This document shows, in pieces, positions 43,684 to 53,812 of a stretch of DNA of 64,000 nucleotides. The notes beneath the pieces were generated by a model that was given only the letters and a program-made list of their open reading frames with translations, did no database searches and had not been told where the DNA came from. How positions within the stretch are numbered: position 1 is the stretch's first letter; the number at the start of each line of letters is the position of its first letter. Origin of the DNA: Candidatus Gastranaerophilales bacterium (GTDB lineage: Bacteria; Cyanobacteriota; Vampirovibrionia; Gastranaerophilales; Gastranaerophilaceae); contig CALUTD010000009.1 of the NCBI GenBank assembly GCA_944323625.1, positions 1-64,000 of the forward strand, written 5' to 3'. Both the position numbers and the translations under genes were made by a program.

Positions 43684-44631
43684 ATGGATAAACAACTATC
43701 AATTGCTGATAAACAAAAGAAATTATGGGTTAGTATTACAGGATACAGGGCTCTTATTATATTAAAGGCTCTTATGGAAAACCCATGCACCGTTGATGAA
43801 CTTGTTGATATATTAAAACATAATATAGTTACGGAAAAATCATATTCGAAAGATACGGTTAGAATTTCAATTAATACACTAAAATCTGCAGGATGTAAAT
43901 TTAAACGACCTTCTAAAAAAAATAATTATACCTATGAACTCGAATTTCATCCGTTCGGGTTAAAACTTACAAATGAAGAACTTAATATATTAAACTCATT
44001 AAGAGATATAGTTTCTGAATCCTTAAACTGGCAAGCAGTAATAAAACTTAATCAGTTATATGAAAAACTAATAAAGCTTACAAATAATTCTGAACAAATA
44101 GAAATGATATACAATTTGCAGCCTATGGGAAAAATTAATGAAAAAATCCTTTATGAACTAAGTAATCCTAAATTAGCCGGTAAAAAAATTCAGATTACAT
44201 ATAATTCATCTGCAAATGAAAAAGAAAATCTTGAAGTTGTTCCTTATAAAATTATATATGAAAACAAAAAGGTTTATTTATGGTGTTATATTTTTAAATA
44301 TAAAAGCAACACATTATTGAATATTGAAAAAATCTTAAAGATTAACAGTATCAGTATTGCGAATGGTTTTGAAATTAATAACACTTATGAAGTTTTTTAT
44401 GAAGTAAAAAATGCATATTTAAATGGTTTTGAAATTAAAGATTACGAAGAAATACTTGATATAAAAGACGATTCGTTTTTTGTTAAAGCCAATGTATCGA
44501 ATGAATTTTGGTTTATACAAAGGATTCTTCAACTTGGCAGTGATTTCAGAATAATTTCGCCTTCATTTTTCAAACAAAAATTGATAAATAAAATAAAAAT
44601 GATTCAACAAAGGTACAAAGAAGAATGCTAA
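43684..44631 (+). CDS. WYL-domain transcriptional regulator, first of a pair
   Basis: The 315-residue protein has an N-terminal winged helix (about 20-90) and a WYL-like domain in the middle (IQITYNSS to KKVYLWCYIF) with the C-terminal extension. WYL proteins sense nucleic acid or small ligands. The stop overlaps the start of the next WYL gene by seven bases. Such tandem pairs recall PafB/PafC, but no proteasome genes are near. No clear ribosome site precedes the ATG. Confidence 0.78.
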   Translation: MDKQLSIADKQKKLWVSITGYRALIILKALMENPCTVDELVDILKHNIVTEKSYSKDTVRISINTLKSAGCKFKRPSKKNNYTYELEFHPFGLKLTNEELNILNSLRDIVSESLNWQAVIKLNQLYEKLIKLTNNSEQIEMIYNLQPMGKINEKILYELSNPKLAGKKIQITYNSSANEKENLEVVPYKIIYENKKVYLWCYIFKYKSNTLLNIEKILKINSISIANGFEINNTYEVFYEVKNAYLNGFEIKDYEEILDIKDDSFFVKANVSNEFWFIQRILQLGSDFRIISPSFFKQKLINKIKMIQQRYKEEC

Positions 44632-45542
44632 AACAAGATAAAAATAATGAAACTGCATTAAGAATTCTTGAAGTATTAAAAATACTTTTGCAAGAAGAAG
44701 TTACCAAACATGAATTAATAGATAAATTAAAGAAAAAATCAAACATTGATGGTGTATACACTCAAGAAGCATTTATAAAATACTTTAATACAATAGAAGC
44801 TGCCGGGTTTAAAATTGATAAAGACGGAAGAAGATATAAAATTTCAAATTCTTTAAATACTATTAAATTAACACCGGAAGAAGTGAGTTTATTACTTAAA
44901 CTTTTGGATAACTCAAACAGACTCTATAATAAAAATCATCAGGAAGTTTTTTATAATATATTAAGAAAACTTGAAAAATATACAGGGGTAAGTTTTGAAG
45001 ATAAAATCAAAAAAGCAGTATCCGAAGCAAAAACTATATCTGAGGATAATGCAAAGAGCAATATACTTGCAACACTATCAAAATATATCAATGAAGGACA
45101 GTTGTTAAGTATTATTTATAAAAAGTCAAAAACAGAAAATGAAAAAGTTATTGTTGAGTTAAAAAATGTCATTGAAAAAAATAACAAAATTTATTTAGTT
45201 TGCTATAACAGATTATGGACAAGAAATAAAAGAATCCCATTAGATTCAATTATTAAATTAGAACAATTATCTCAAAAATCTCCACAGATAAAAAATGTAA
45301 ATACTGTAATTTTTGAAGTATATGGCAGACTTGTTAAATCATATAAGTTAAAACCGTCAGAAGAAGTTATTGATTATTCAAAAGAATGTTTAACCATATC
45401 AAATAAAGAAGAAGATAAAGACTCAATTTTATTAAGACTTCTAAAATATGGTGAAAACTGCAAAATAATTAAACCGTTATCATATAAAAAGGAATTTATA
45501 TCTCTGACAAATTCTATTTTAAAAAATTTGGAGGAAAAGTAA
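44625..45542 (+). CDS. WYL-domain transcriptional regulator, second of a pair
   Basis: The 305-residue protein has the same layout as its neighbour: winged helix (LLQEEVTKHELIDKLKKKS), then a WYL-like domain (LLSIIYKKS to NKIYLVCYN). The pair probably forms a heterodimer. It is directly followed by a DUF4127 gene whose TTG start is two bases after the stop, so that gene is part of the same operon and a possible target. Confidence 0.78.
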   Translation: MLKQDKNNETALRILEVLKILLQEEVTKHELIDKLKKKSNIDGVYTQEAFIKYFNTIEAAGFKIDKDGRRYKISNSLNTIKLTPEEVSLLLKLLDNSNRLYNKNHQEVFYNILRKLEKYTGVSFEDKIKKAVSEAKTISEDNAKSNILATLSKYINEGQLLSIIYKKSKTENEKVIVELKNVIEKNNKIYLVCYNRLWTRNKRIPLDSIIKLEQLSQKSPQIKNVNTVIFEVYGRLVKSYKLKPSEEVIDYSKECLTISNKEEDKDSILLRLLKYGENCKIIKPLSYKKEFISLTNSILKNLEEK

Positions 45543-46931
45543 TTGAAAACAATTGCATTTATTCCGATAGATAACAGAAGTGTATGTTATGAACTTCCAA
45601 AACAAATTGTTAAACTTGATTCGCAATATAAACTTTTGCTGCCCGATAGAGATTTATTAGGCAATTTAACTAAGAATGCAGACATTGATTCAATTTTTAA
45701 TTGGCTTGAAAATTTAAATAACATTGATATTGTCATTATTTCATTGGATACCATAGCTTATGGCGGGTTGATATCTTCAAGAAGAAGTAATGATTCATTT
45801 GAAAAAATTAAACAACGAATTGACAATCTAAGTTCAATTTTAAAGAAGTTGAATGCAAAAGTTTATGCTTTTTCAAGCATAATGCGCATTTCAAATAACA
45901 ATATTAACGAAGAAGAAAAAGAATACTGGAATTTATACGGTACTAAAATATTTGAATATTCTTATAATCTTCATAAATCAGAAGTTGAAAATAAAACATT
46001 CAATTCAGAATATAATATTCCCGAATATATACTAAATGATTATTTAAGAACAAGAGAACGAAATTTTAAAATAAATAAATACTATATTGAATTAAAAAAA
46101 GAAGGATTATTTGATACTTTAGTCTTTTCAAAAGACGACTGTGCAAAATACGGATTCAACGTAAAAGAAGCCGAATTGCTTCAAACATATACAAAAGAAG
46201 AAAAAAATATATTTATTAAAACCGGAGCCGACGAAATACCGCTTACTCTTTTATCAAGAGCAATAAATTCAGAAAAACATATAAAAATTGCGCCCGTTTA
46301 TACTATTTTTCAAAGTATCAACGAAATATCAAAATATGAAGACATACCGGTAAAAACTTCCGTTGAATCTCAAATAGAACTTGCAGGCGGAGTTGTTTCT
46401 TCTGTCGATAAATGTGATATGGTTCTTATAATCAATAACTTTGAAAAAGAACAGGGAGAGCTTGTTATGGATATAAATGTACCTCTTTTCAGCGGTGAAT
46501 TTAGCCTTCCCGATAAACCTTATTTTATTGCCGATATATTAAACGCAAACGGCAGTGACAATAACTTTGTAAATTGCTTCCTGACAAAAAATAATCTAAA
46601 AAATTTTTACGGATACGCAGGTTGGAATACAACGGGTAATACTTTAGGTTCTTCTTTAAGCAGCGCTTTAACATATTTTAATGCTAAAATCCCCGATAAA
46701 TCTGAGTTTATTAAACTTCAAATCATAAGATTTCTTGATGATTGGGCTTATCAAGCAAATATAAGAAAAGAAATAAGAGATGATACAAAAAATTTGACAA
46801 ATAATGTAATTAAAGAGAAAATGAAACAATACGAAAAAATTTTATGTGAAAAATTCAGTATGGAAAATTTAAAATTTAAATATAGTTTCCCCTGGAATAG
46901 ATTCTTTGAAATAGAAATAACTGTCATTTAA
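45543..46931 (+). CDS. DUF4127 family protein
   Basis: The 462-residue protein starts with TTG (KTIAFIPIDNRSVCYE) behind a good GGAGG. It carries the family hallmarks PIDNRSVCYELP, DTIAYGGLISSRR and GAD(E)IPL, and a late GWNTTGNTLGSSLS motif. The fold has been linked to alpha-hydroxyacid or sugar-related enzymes, but no reaction is established. It is co-transcribed with two WYL regulators. Confidence 0.82.
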   Translation: MKTIAFIPIDNRSVCYELPKQIVKLDSQYKLLLPDRDLLGNLTKNADIDSIFNWLENLNNIDIVIISLDTIAYGGLISSRRSNDSFEKIKQRIDNLSSILKKLNAKVYAFSSIMRISNNNINEEEKEYWNLYGTKIFEYSYNLHKSEVENKTFNSEYNIPEYILNDYLRTRERNFKINKYYIELKKEGLFDTLVFSKDDCAKYGFNVKEAELLQTYTKEEKNIFIKTGADEIPLTLLSRAINSEKHIKIAPVYTIFQSINEISKYEDIPVKTSVESQIELAGGVVSSVDKCDMVLIINNFEKEQGELVMDINVPLFSGEFSLPDKPYFIADILNANGSDNNFVNCFLTKNNLKNFYGYAGWNTTGNTLGSSLSSALTYFNAKIPDKSEFIKLQIIRFLDDWAYQANIRKEIRDDTKNLTNNVIKEKMKQYEKILCEKFSMENLKFKYSFPWNRFFEIEITVI

Positions 46932-46964
46932 GAATAATATTTTACAAAAAGGAGGTATATTAAA

Positions 46965-47504
46965 ATGGAATTAAAAGGTTCAAAAACGGAAGAAAATTTG
47001 AAAAAGGCGTTTCAAGGCGAATCAGAAGCAAGAAATAAATACACTTACTATGCCGCACAGGCAAAAAAAGACGGTTTTGTTCAAATAAGTAAAATTTTTG
47101 AAGAAACCGCAAATAATGAAAAAGAACATGCAAAAATATGGTTTAAACTTCTTCATGGCGGTAAAATTCCGGCAACAATAACAAATTTGGAAGATGCAGC
47201 GCAGGGTGAAAATTATGAATGGACTCAAATGTATGCACAATTTGCAAAAGAAGCAAAAGAAGAAGGTTTTAACGAAATTGCTTTTCTTTTTGAAAATGTT
47301 GCCAAAATAGAAAAAGACCACGAAGAACGCTATAAAAAGCTGCTTGAAAATATTAACAAAGAACAGGTATTTAAAAAAGACGAAGAAACAGTTTGGGAAT
47401 GTGCCAACTGCGGTTATTCATTTAAATCAAAAACTGCTGTTGATGTATGCCCAGTTTGCAGCCATCCTCAAAGCTTTTTTATGGTAAAACCTTCTAATTA
47501 TTAA
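46965..47504 (+). CDS. rbr: Rubrerythrin
   Basis: The 179-residue protein has the di-iron four-helix domain ([32 protein letters not shown]) and a C-terminal rubredoxin-like domain with two CxxC pairs ([19 protein letters not shown]). It reduces hydrogen peroxide in anaerobes. An AAAGGAGG site precedes the ATG. It fits the anaerobic character of the window, with ferritin near by. Confidence 0.96.
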   Translation: MELKGSKTEENLKKAFQGESEARNKYTYYAAQAKKDGFVQISKIFEETANNEKEHAKIWFKLLHGGKIPATITNLEDAAQGENYEWTQMYAQFAKEAKEEGFNEIAFLFENVAKIEKDHEERYKKLLENINKEQVFKKDEETVWECANCGYSFKSKTAVDVCPVCSHPQSFFMVKPSNY

Positions 47505-47559
47505 CAAGTAACAGATTTGAATTTGTTTTCACTGCAGTACAAACTAATTATTAAAAATT

Positions 47560-47593
47560 AAAGAGAATAAATTAAAAATAATTTATTCTCTTT
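47560..47593. terminator. Bidirectional terminator
   Basis: AAAGAGAATAAATT/AATTTATTCTCTTT around a short A-rich loop lies between rubrerythrin and the convergent HTH gene. Confidence 0.7.
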
Positions 47594-47849
47594 AAATATT
47601 TTTGTCATTTTTATTATCTAACAAATCATCAACAGAAACATCAAGTGCTATCATTACATTTATTAAAAAGTCTCCCGGTAAATCAAAAAAATTTTCGTTC
47701 TCATACTTTTTTATAATTAATTCCGGTACATTTATCATTTTAGAAAATTCTTCAAGTGATATATTTTTTTCTTTTCTAATCCTTTTTATATTTTGCAAAA
47801 AATTTTCTTTTACAAATTTTTCCTGTTTATGTGAAATAAAGTCCGACAT
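47592..47849 (-). CDS. XRE-family helix-turn-helix protein
   Basis: The 85-residue protein has an XRE helix-turn-helix (ISLEEFSKMINVPELIIKKY) and a short tail. The start at 47849 follows AAGGAG; a longer frame lacks a site and would overlap the upstream gene. It lies 10 bases after the 103-residue gene, which suggests a two-gene operon of regulatory or plasmid/phage-like type. Confidence 0.75.
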   Translation of the reverse strand: MSDFISHKQEKFVKENFLQNIKRIRKEKNISLEEFSKMINVPELIIKKYENENFFDLPGDFLINVMIALDVSVDDLLDNKNDKNI

Positions 47850-47859
47850 TGGTTTCTCC

Positions 47860-48171
47860 TTAATGAAAAATATTACATTCCTCTTCAAAAATACTAAACT
47901 TTTTAATTGTGTCCTCTATTAAATCTTCTAATATACTGTTTATATACATTTCATCATTATTATCAAGTTCGGGAATAGAGTATAGATTATTTACAAGGAT
48001 AAATATGAGAGTTCTCATTTTTTTTAATTGGATATATATTTCAAAACCTTTATTTTCTAAACTTAATTCTTCATATGGAACTTCTTTTTGACAATTATTT
48101 GAATTTACTTCCTTTTCAGTCAAATTTTTTATATTCTTTTTTGTTTCTTCTTTTGTTTCTTCTTTTGACAT
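47860..48171 (-). CDS. 103-residue charged protein of unknown function
   Basis: The protein has a Lys/Glu-rich, probably disordered N-terminus (about 1-35) and a helical C-terminal half (YEELSLENKGFEIYIQLKKM). No family recognised. An AGAGG site lies before the ATG and a coupled HTH gene follows. It might be a partner of that HTH protein. Confidence 0.55.
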   Translation of the reverse strand: MSKEETKEETKKNIKNLTEKEVNSNNCQKEVPYEELSLENKGFEIYIQLKKMRTLIFILVNNLYSIPELDNNDEMYINSILEDLIEDTIKKFSIFEEECNIFH

Positions 48172-48296
48172 GCTTACCTCTTTTATTCATTTTAAATAAA
48201 TAATATATTATTTAAAATAACACCTTATTGATTTAAAATCAATATCTATCTTTTTAGTCAATAGCAAGTATTATAAAAAGAAACTATTATATTGCT

Positions 48297-48635
48297 ATGT
48301 TAAATGAATCTAAATTAAGACTGATTTTAGGTGAAGCTATAAAAGAGCTAAGAACTCGAAATAAATTATCTCAAGAATCTTTATCGGAACGTATAGGTAT
48401 TGCACATAATTCACTTACAAAAATTGAAACAGGACGTACATTTACCACTGCAAAAGTTCTTGCAAATCTTTGTAATGTATTTAATGTAGAGCCTTATGTA
48501 TTATTTTCTAAAAAAGTCAGATATAATTCTGAAGAAGAAGTGCAATATATTGAAGAAATAAATAGATTATTACCCGGTTTTAATGCCGAAAAACTGGAAG
48601 AAATATACAATATAATTCTTGCCCTAAAGAAGTAG
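48297..48635 (+). CDS. XRE-family transcriptional regulator
   Basis: The 112-residue protein has a canonical Cro/CI helix-turn-helix (LSQESLSERIGIAHNSLTKIE) near residues 21-45 followed by a helical tail. It is divergent from the HTH/charged-protein pair, and the 125 bases between them could hold its operator. No strong ribosome site is seen. A poly-G-containing repeat begins at its stop codon. Confidence 0.8.
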   Translation: MLNESKLRLILGEAIKELRTRNKLSQESLSERIGIAHNSLTKIETGRTFTTAKVLANLCNVFNVEPYVLFSKKVRYNSEEEVQYIEEINRLLPGFNAEKLEEIYNIILALKK

Positions 48636-48702
48636 AAACCCACCGCTGGGGGGGGGGAAAAAAATAAGTTAAACAAGTTAGAAGCCGGCTCTGCCGGTTA
48701 TT
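48635..48702 (+). repeat. GCCGCTGC-family repeat containing a G10 tract
   Basis: GAAACCCACCGCT is followed by ten G (48648-48657), then AAAATAAGTTAAACAAGTT and GAAGCCGGC, as in the 59-bp family. In other copies the position of the G run reads GCGG or GCCGG, so the run has expanded here. It lies in the noncoding space between convergent genes. Confidence 0.65.
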
Positions 48703-48771
48703 TACAAGATAAAGCCTTTTTCCAGCCAAGTTTTTCAGGGCAGTGCAAGTAATCCATATTTTTATTTTCAA

Positions 48772-50601
48772 TTATCCTGGAATCATTTCTTCTTGTTTTT
48801 TGAACTGCACATCATATAAAACTTTATACTGACCGTCTTTTATATTAATTAATTCTTCATGAGTACCCAGTTCAACAAGTTCACCTTCATTTATTACGGC
48901 AATTCTGTCGGCATTTTTAATTGTAGATAATCTATGTGCAATAATAAATACTGTTTTGTTTTGCATAAGGTTGTCCATAGCTTTTTGAACAATAGCTTCT
49001 GATTCATTATCCAGTGCGGAAGTTGCTTCATCCAAAATAACAATAGGCGCATTTCTTAGCATAGCTCTTGCAATTGCAACCCTTTGTCTTTGACCGCCTG
49101 AAAGTGTTAAACCTCTTTCTCCGAGCATTGTTTCAATTCCGTCAGGCAATTCTTTTATCATTTCTTCAAGATGTGCCGCTTTAATTGCATATTCCAATTC
49201 TTCTTGTGAAGCATTAGGATTTCCCATCATTATATTATCTTTTATAGTACCCGTATATAAGAAATTATCCTGAAATACCATAGAAATATTATGTCTTAAT
49301 GATTCAAGAGAATACCGTCTTATATCTATATCATCTATTTTTATTGAACCTGACTTTATATCATAAAACCTGGGAATCAAATTAACTAATGTTGATTTTC
49401 CTCCTCCTGAATTTCCTACTATTGCAAGAGTTTCATTTTTTTTGACATATAAAGTTAAATCTTTGATAACTTTATGCCCTTCAATATATTCAAAATCAAC
49501 ATGTTCAAAGCTTATACCATTATTAAGCCCTTTTAATTCAATGGGATTTTCACAATCCTTTATTTCAGATTCCAAATCAAATAACTCAAAAACCCTGCCC
49601 ATTGCAACAAAAATACCCTGTATCCCGGTAAGAGTATTCCCAAGTGTTTTTACCGGTTTATAAAGCAAAAGTAAGGAGGTTACGAATGATGCAAAACTAC
49701 CTGCCGTCATTTGGTTTGAGTTTATAAGGTATGTTCCGTAACCTAAAACTATTGCAATCCCAAATGAAGCAATTAAATACATTAAAGGCGACATCCAGCC
49801 CGATCTTTTATAAAGCGACATATTAACATTAAAAGATTCATGGGTTTGTTCTTTAAAATATTCATATTGTCTTTCCTGAAGCGAATATGCCGCCATAACC
49901 TTATTCCCCGAATATGTTTCGTTTATATTTGTTGTAATATTACCGCCTATAACCATATTTCTGTTAGAAGCTTCTTTTATTCGTTTTCTTATAAGTACTA
50001 CGGGAACAAAGGCAATACATAATACTAAAACACCTATAAATGCCAGTTTCCATGAACTGTATATCATAACTCCTATAAGTCCTAAAGCACCGAATATACT
50101 TGTTGTCATTGTTTTTAATTGTTCTACAATACCGGCTGAAGCTGTTCCGGGATCTCCCATATATCTTTGTATTATTACTCCCGATGAATTTTCATCAAAA
50201 AATTGAGGATGCATATATATTAATCTGTAAAATAAATCGTATTTTACATCATTTGTTATTTTTTGACTTGTCCAGGTTGATAAATAACCGTTAAGATACC
50301 TTAATACACCTTGTACTACGGCAAATAATATTACGGCAAACGGAATTATTACCGCCATTTGAATACTTGTTATTGTTATATGAATATTTAAAATATCAAA
50401 TTCAAAAGTTTTTGCACCAATTACATAATCCATATAAGGCTTAAGTGCAAATGCCGTAACCCCGTCAAGAAGTCCAAACGGAACAGCTATTATAAAACCT
50501 AATATTATTCTAAACATATATGGTTTTATATATGGAAATATTCGTGATAATAACCATCCGTATTTAAAAGAATTTTGAGCTGTTGTATTATTTAATTTCA
50601 T
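48772..50601 (-). CDS. ABC transporter, MsbA-type lipid/glycolipid exporter
   Basis: The 609-residue half-transporter has six N-terminal membrane helices and an ATPase domain with Walker A (GNSGGGKST), signature (LSGGQRQRVAIA) and Walker B (IVILDEATSALD). This class flips lipid A or lipid-linked glycans across the inner membrane. As the last gene of the glycan operon it is a good candidate to export the product on its lipid carrier. The gene is 16 bases after the glycosyltransferase. Confidence 0.9.
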   Translation of the reverse strand: MKLNNTTAQNSFKYGWLLSRIFPYIKPYMFRIILGFIIAVPFGLLDGVTAFALKPYMDYVIGAKTFEFDILNIHITITSIQMAVIIPFAVILFAVVQGVLRYLNGYLSTWTSQKITNDVKYDLFYRLIYMHPQFFDENSSGVIIQRYMGDPGTASAGIVEQLKTMTTSIFGALGLIGVMIYSSWKLAFIGVLVLCIAFVPVVLIRKRIKEASNRNMVIGGNITTNINETYSGNKVMAAYSLQERQYEYFKEQTHESFNVNMSLYKRSGWMSPLMYLIASFGIAIVLGYGTYLINSNQMTAGSFASFVTSLLLLYKPVKTLGNTLTGIQGIFVAMGRVFELFDLESEIKDCENPIELKGLNNGISFEHVDFEYIEGHKVIKDLTLYVKKNETLAIVGNSGGGKSTLVNLIPRFYDIKSGSIKIDDIDIRRYSLESLRHNISMVFQDNFLYTGTIKDNIMMGNPNASQEELEYAIKAAHLEEMIKELPDGIETMLGERGLTLSGGQRQRVAIARAMLRNAPIVILDEATSALDNESEAIVQKAMDNLMQNKTVFIIAHRLSTIKNADRIAVINEGELVELGTHEELINIKDGQYKVLYDVQFKKQEEMIPG

Positions 50602-50617
50602 ATTCTGTTTCCTTTAG

Positions 50618-51583
50618 TTAATATACTTTTTCAAATATTTTTATATTAAAAAGCTTAATAATTTTTGTTTTTTTACCTTTTTTTATTAGAGTTAGAACTT
50701 GAAAGACAAAAGGAAAACCTTTTTTCTTATAGCAAACCCCTTTGTTTTTAACTTCAACTACTTCAGGTTTAACTTTTGATAAATCAATTCTGTTTAGAAG
50801 TTCTTCTTCATACTGTTTTGTTTTTTCTGTTATTAAAATAGCCTTTTCTTTATCTTTTATAGTATTTGTTGAATGCCAGCGGTAAGAAAACAAAATTTCA
50901 TCAATATATTTCATTTTAGAATATTTTGCTATTTGCAGCATCATATATAAATCGCTCAACGGTGCTTCATCCGTAAACGGTTCTATAATTGAAAAGATTG
51001 AACGTCTGATTAAATATCCGTTAGGTATATAGTTACCTACATATAATGAAGAGTATGAACCGAATTTCGAAGAGGTAAAATCAAAATTCTGAGTTTTTTT
51101 CAATTGTTCTCCCAAAGTTACAAATTTAGCTTGGGATTTATTATATACTATATTTCGATTCTTATCCCAGTAACAAACTTTGCCATCTGAATCTATTAAT
51201 TCATTATTTCCTACAACCAGTGCATAATCAGGATTATTTTCTAAAAATTCTACTTCTTTTTCAATTGCAAACGGTTTAGCAGTATCATCAGAAGCAATCA
51301 TGTATATGTATTTACCTTGAGATAACTCAATTAATTTATTTGTTGTTTCGCATATTCCTACATTTTTATGAGTTGAAAATACAACACGACTAAAACGTTT
51401 ATTACAAATATCTTCAAGTGCACATATTTTTTGCCATGTTGAATCAGTTGACCCGTCATCAATTATAATTAACTCTATATTTTGATACGTTTGATTAATC
51501 AAAGAATTAACAGTTTGCTCAATATATTTCTCATGATTATAAGCGCTAATTATAACCGAAACTAAAGGTAAACTAGTATTCAT
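50618..51583 (-). CDS. Family 2 glycosyltransferase
   Basis: The 321-residue GT-A enzyme has [20 protein letters not shown], the nucleotide motif [10 protein letters not shown] and a DD pair in IASDDTAKP. The acceptor region has the common [16 protein letters not shown] segment. It adds a sugar in the glycan pathway. Its start overlaps the aminotransferase by 11 bases behind a GAGGTG site, a sign of tight coupling. Sugar specificity unknown. Confidence 0.87.
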   Translation of the reverse strand: MNTSLPLVSVIISAYNHEKYIEQTVNSLINQTYQNIELIIIDDGSTDSTWQKICALEDICNKRFSRVVFSTHKNVGICETTNKLIELSQGKYIYMIASDDTAKPFAIEKEVEFLENNPDYALVVGNNELIDSDGKVCYWDKNRNIVYNKSQAKFVTLGEQLKKTQNFDFTSSKFGSYSSLYVGNYIPNGYLIRRSIFSIIEPFTDEAPLSDLYMMLQIAKYSKMKYIDEILFSYRWHSTNTIKDKEKAILITEKTKQYEEELLNRIDLSKVKPEVVEVKNKGVCYKKKGFPFVFQVLTLIKKGKKTKIIKLFNIKIFEKVY

Positions 51584-52658
51584 TAATCACCTCAACAACT
51601 TTTTTTACTTCCTCTTCAGTCATTACCGGTGAAATAGGAATACTTATAATTGTCTTATGAATTTCTTCCGTAATCGGATAAGACAGATGATTCCATTCCT
51701 TATACGCTTCTTGTTTATGCGGCGGAGTAGGATAATGTATTAATGTTTGAATATCATTATTTTTTAAATATTCTTGAAATTCATCTCTGTCTTTTGTTCT
51801 AACAGCAAAAACATGCCATACATGAGCTTTTTCATCATAAGTATTAGGTAAAATAATTTTATCATTTTTTATATTTTCACGATAATATTTTGAAATCTGA
51901 CAGCGTTTTTCATTATCTTCATCTAAATATTTTAATTTAACATCCAAAACAGCAGCTTGAATTTCGTCCAACCTGGAATTAATACCTTTGTAAAGATTAC
52001 AATATTTTTTATGGCTACCATAATTAGCAAGCGCCCTGATTTTTAAAGCAAGTTCATCATCATTTGTTGTTACACATCCGCCATCACCTAAGCAGCCGAG
52101 GTTCTTACCAGGATAAAAAGAAAACCCTGAAGCATCACCCAAATTTCCAGTTCTTTTACCCTGATAAATTGCGCCGTGTGCTTGTGCGGAATCTTCTATG
52201 ATTTTTAAGTTATATTTTTTAGCTAAAGCCCAAATTTTTTCCATCTTAACAGCCTGTCCATATAAATGAACAACCATTATTGCTTTTGTTTTTTCGGTAA
52301 TTTTTTCTTCTATCAAATCAGGATTAATGTTGTATGTTTTGATATCAGGTTCAACCAAAACCGGAGTACATCCATTTTCTGATATAGCAAGAATTGAGGC
52401 TATATATGTATTAGCGGGAACAATTATTTCATCACCCTGTTTAAATCCCAACGCCCTTATTATTAAAGTCAAAGCATCAAGCCCATTTGCGCAGCCTATA
52501 CAATGTTTAACCCCGCAATAATTTGCAAAATCCTGTTCAAATGTTTTATCTTGATTCCCAAGCAGATACCATCCGCTATCAAGCACCTCTTTTATTCTTG
52601 TATCAATTTCTTTTCTATATCTTTCATTAATCTTATATAAATCTAAGAATTTAAGCAT
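51573..52658 (-). CDS. DegT/DnrJ/EryC1 sugar aminotransferase
   Basis: The 361-residue PLP enzyme has the family start [16 protein letters not shown], the cofactor lysine K185 ([15 protein letters not shown]) and the EDSAQAHGA motif. Such enzymes aminate keto-sugars; with the FdtA-like gene in the same operon, a dTDP-3-amino-3,6-dideoxyhexose is the likely product. I put the start at 52658, directly behind GGGAGGAATTT. An upstream ATG at 52688 overlaps the acyltransferase stop. Confidence 0.9.
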   Translation of the reverse strand: MLKFLDLYKINERYRKEIDTRIKEVLDSGWYLLGNQDKTFEQDFANYCGVKHCIGCANGLDALTLIIRALGFKQGDEIIVPANTYIASILAISENGCTPVLVEPDIKTYNINPDLIEEKITEKTKAIMVVHLYGQAVKMEKIWALAKKYNLKIIEDSAQAHGAIYQGKRTGNLGDASGFSFYPGKNLGCLGDGGCVTTNDDELALKIRALANYGSHKKYCNLYKGINSRLDEIQAAVLDVKLKYLDEDNEKRCQISKYYRENIKNDKIILPNTYDEKAHVWHVFAVRTKDRDEFQEYLKNNDIQTLIHYPTPPHKQEAYKEWNHLSYPITEEIHKTIISIPISPVMTEEEVKKVVEVINEY

Positions 52659-52687
52659 AAATTCCTCCCTTACGGTATATATATCCA

Positions 52688-53788
52688 TTAAGAAGCCTTT
52701 TCATTATCGAACCCCCCCCCGCAGAGTAAAACATATAGTTTTTGTGAATACTTAAGTAAAATATTTATAAATTTAACTGCAATAATTCCACAGAAACAAC
52801 AAATTACCACGGCCAAAAATACTCCTAAAAATAAATTATCAGTAAAAAATACAGAACTAAAGTATCCCATTTTATTTAAAAATAAATATATTCCCCATTG
52901 AAATAAATATATTGAATATCCATATTTATCCTTAAATTTCAACTTATTAAACAAGCAGGAAAGAATACCTTTTTGCTTTATTAAAAGTATAAAAAGTACT
53001 ACAAAATTTATTAATAATAACATATAATTCTCTTGGTGGTAATAAAATATTTTAGAGTATAAAACCACAAATAAAATAATTTCACAAAGAGAAAAAAATA
53101 CAAAAGAAAATAAATTACTATTATTTTCTTTTTTCAAATTACAATTACTGATTATAACACCAATACTCATACCTGCTAATGCTCGTAATATTCCACCGTT
53201 TATTAAACTATAGTATATTTCTCTATGTGCAGATACTATATTATGTTGAGAAATAATTGTATAAAATACAAATGCCATAATAAACAAAAATAATTCTAGT
53301 TTTTTTCTGTCAAAAGCCCTGAATAATAAATATAAAAATACAGAACACCAAAATAATACACATACATACCAAGCATAAGGATTAAACATATCTCCCGGAA
53401 CATTCAACCCCGTTGATTGCGCAAAAAATATTTGATATATATAATCATTAAAATGTATGAATTTTGTATCAAAATAATTTAAATTAAATATATAAACAAA
53501 AGTTAAAGATAAAATATATAGTGGCGCAAGTCTTAAAAGTCTTTTTTTAACGAAATCAAATACCGATAAATCTGTATTTTTTTTATATGATTCAAACAAG
53601 AGAAAACCTGATATTACAAAAAATATATCTACACAAAATGCACCATTTCCTAAATGATTTGCTATATTTAATATACTTTCATTTCCTTTTTGTGTTTTAG
53701 TAATAAAATCATAAAACATATGTCTTATTAAAATAGGAAAAACTGATAAAAATTTTATAATATCTATGAAATAGTTATATTTAATCAT
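52688..53788 (-). CDS. Acyltransferase 3 family membrane protein
   Basis: The 366-residue protein has about ten membrane helices and the family entry motif ([24 protein letters not shown]). Members acetylate surface polysaccharides. A G9 tract (plus-strand C at 52712-52720) encodes G357-G359 eight codons before the stop, and a second G9 tract at 53797-53805 abuts the ribosome site. Slippage of the first would alter only the last residues; the second could tune translation. It ends one base into the start region of the aminotransferase leader. Confidence 0.85.
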   Translation of the reverse strand: MIKYNYFIDIIKFLSVFPILIRHMFYDFITKTQKGNESILNIANHLGNGAFCVDIFFVISGFLLFESYKKNTDLSVFDFVKKRLLRLAPLYILSLTFVYIFNLNYFDTKFIHFNDYIYQIFFAQSTGLNVPGDMFNPYAWYVCVLFWCSVFLYLLFRAFDRKKLELFLFIMAFVFYTIISQHNIVSAHREIYYSLINGGILRALAGMSIGVIISNCNLKKENNSNLFSFVFFSLCEIILFVVLYSKIFYYHQENYMLLLINFVVLFILLIKQKGILSCLFNKLKFKDKYGYSIYLFQWGIYLFLNKMGYFSSVFFTDNLFLGVFLAVVICCFCGIIAVKFINILLKYSQKLYVLLCGGGFDNEKAS

Positions 53789-53796
53789 TTAATTAT

Positions 53797-53805
53797 CCCC
53801 CCCCC
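53797..53805 (-). promoter_or_regulatory. G9 tract beside a Shine-Dalgarno site
   Basis: On the minus strand AAAGA is followed by nine G and ATAATTAA before ATG (53788). The run forms or extends the ribosome site, eight bases from the start codon. It lies in the only gap of the glycan operon between a methyltransferase stop (53813) and the acyltransferase. Confidence 0.6.
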
Positions 53806-53812
53806 TCTTTAA

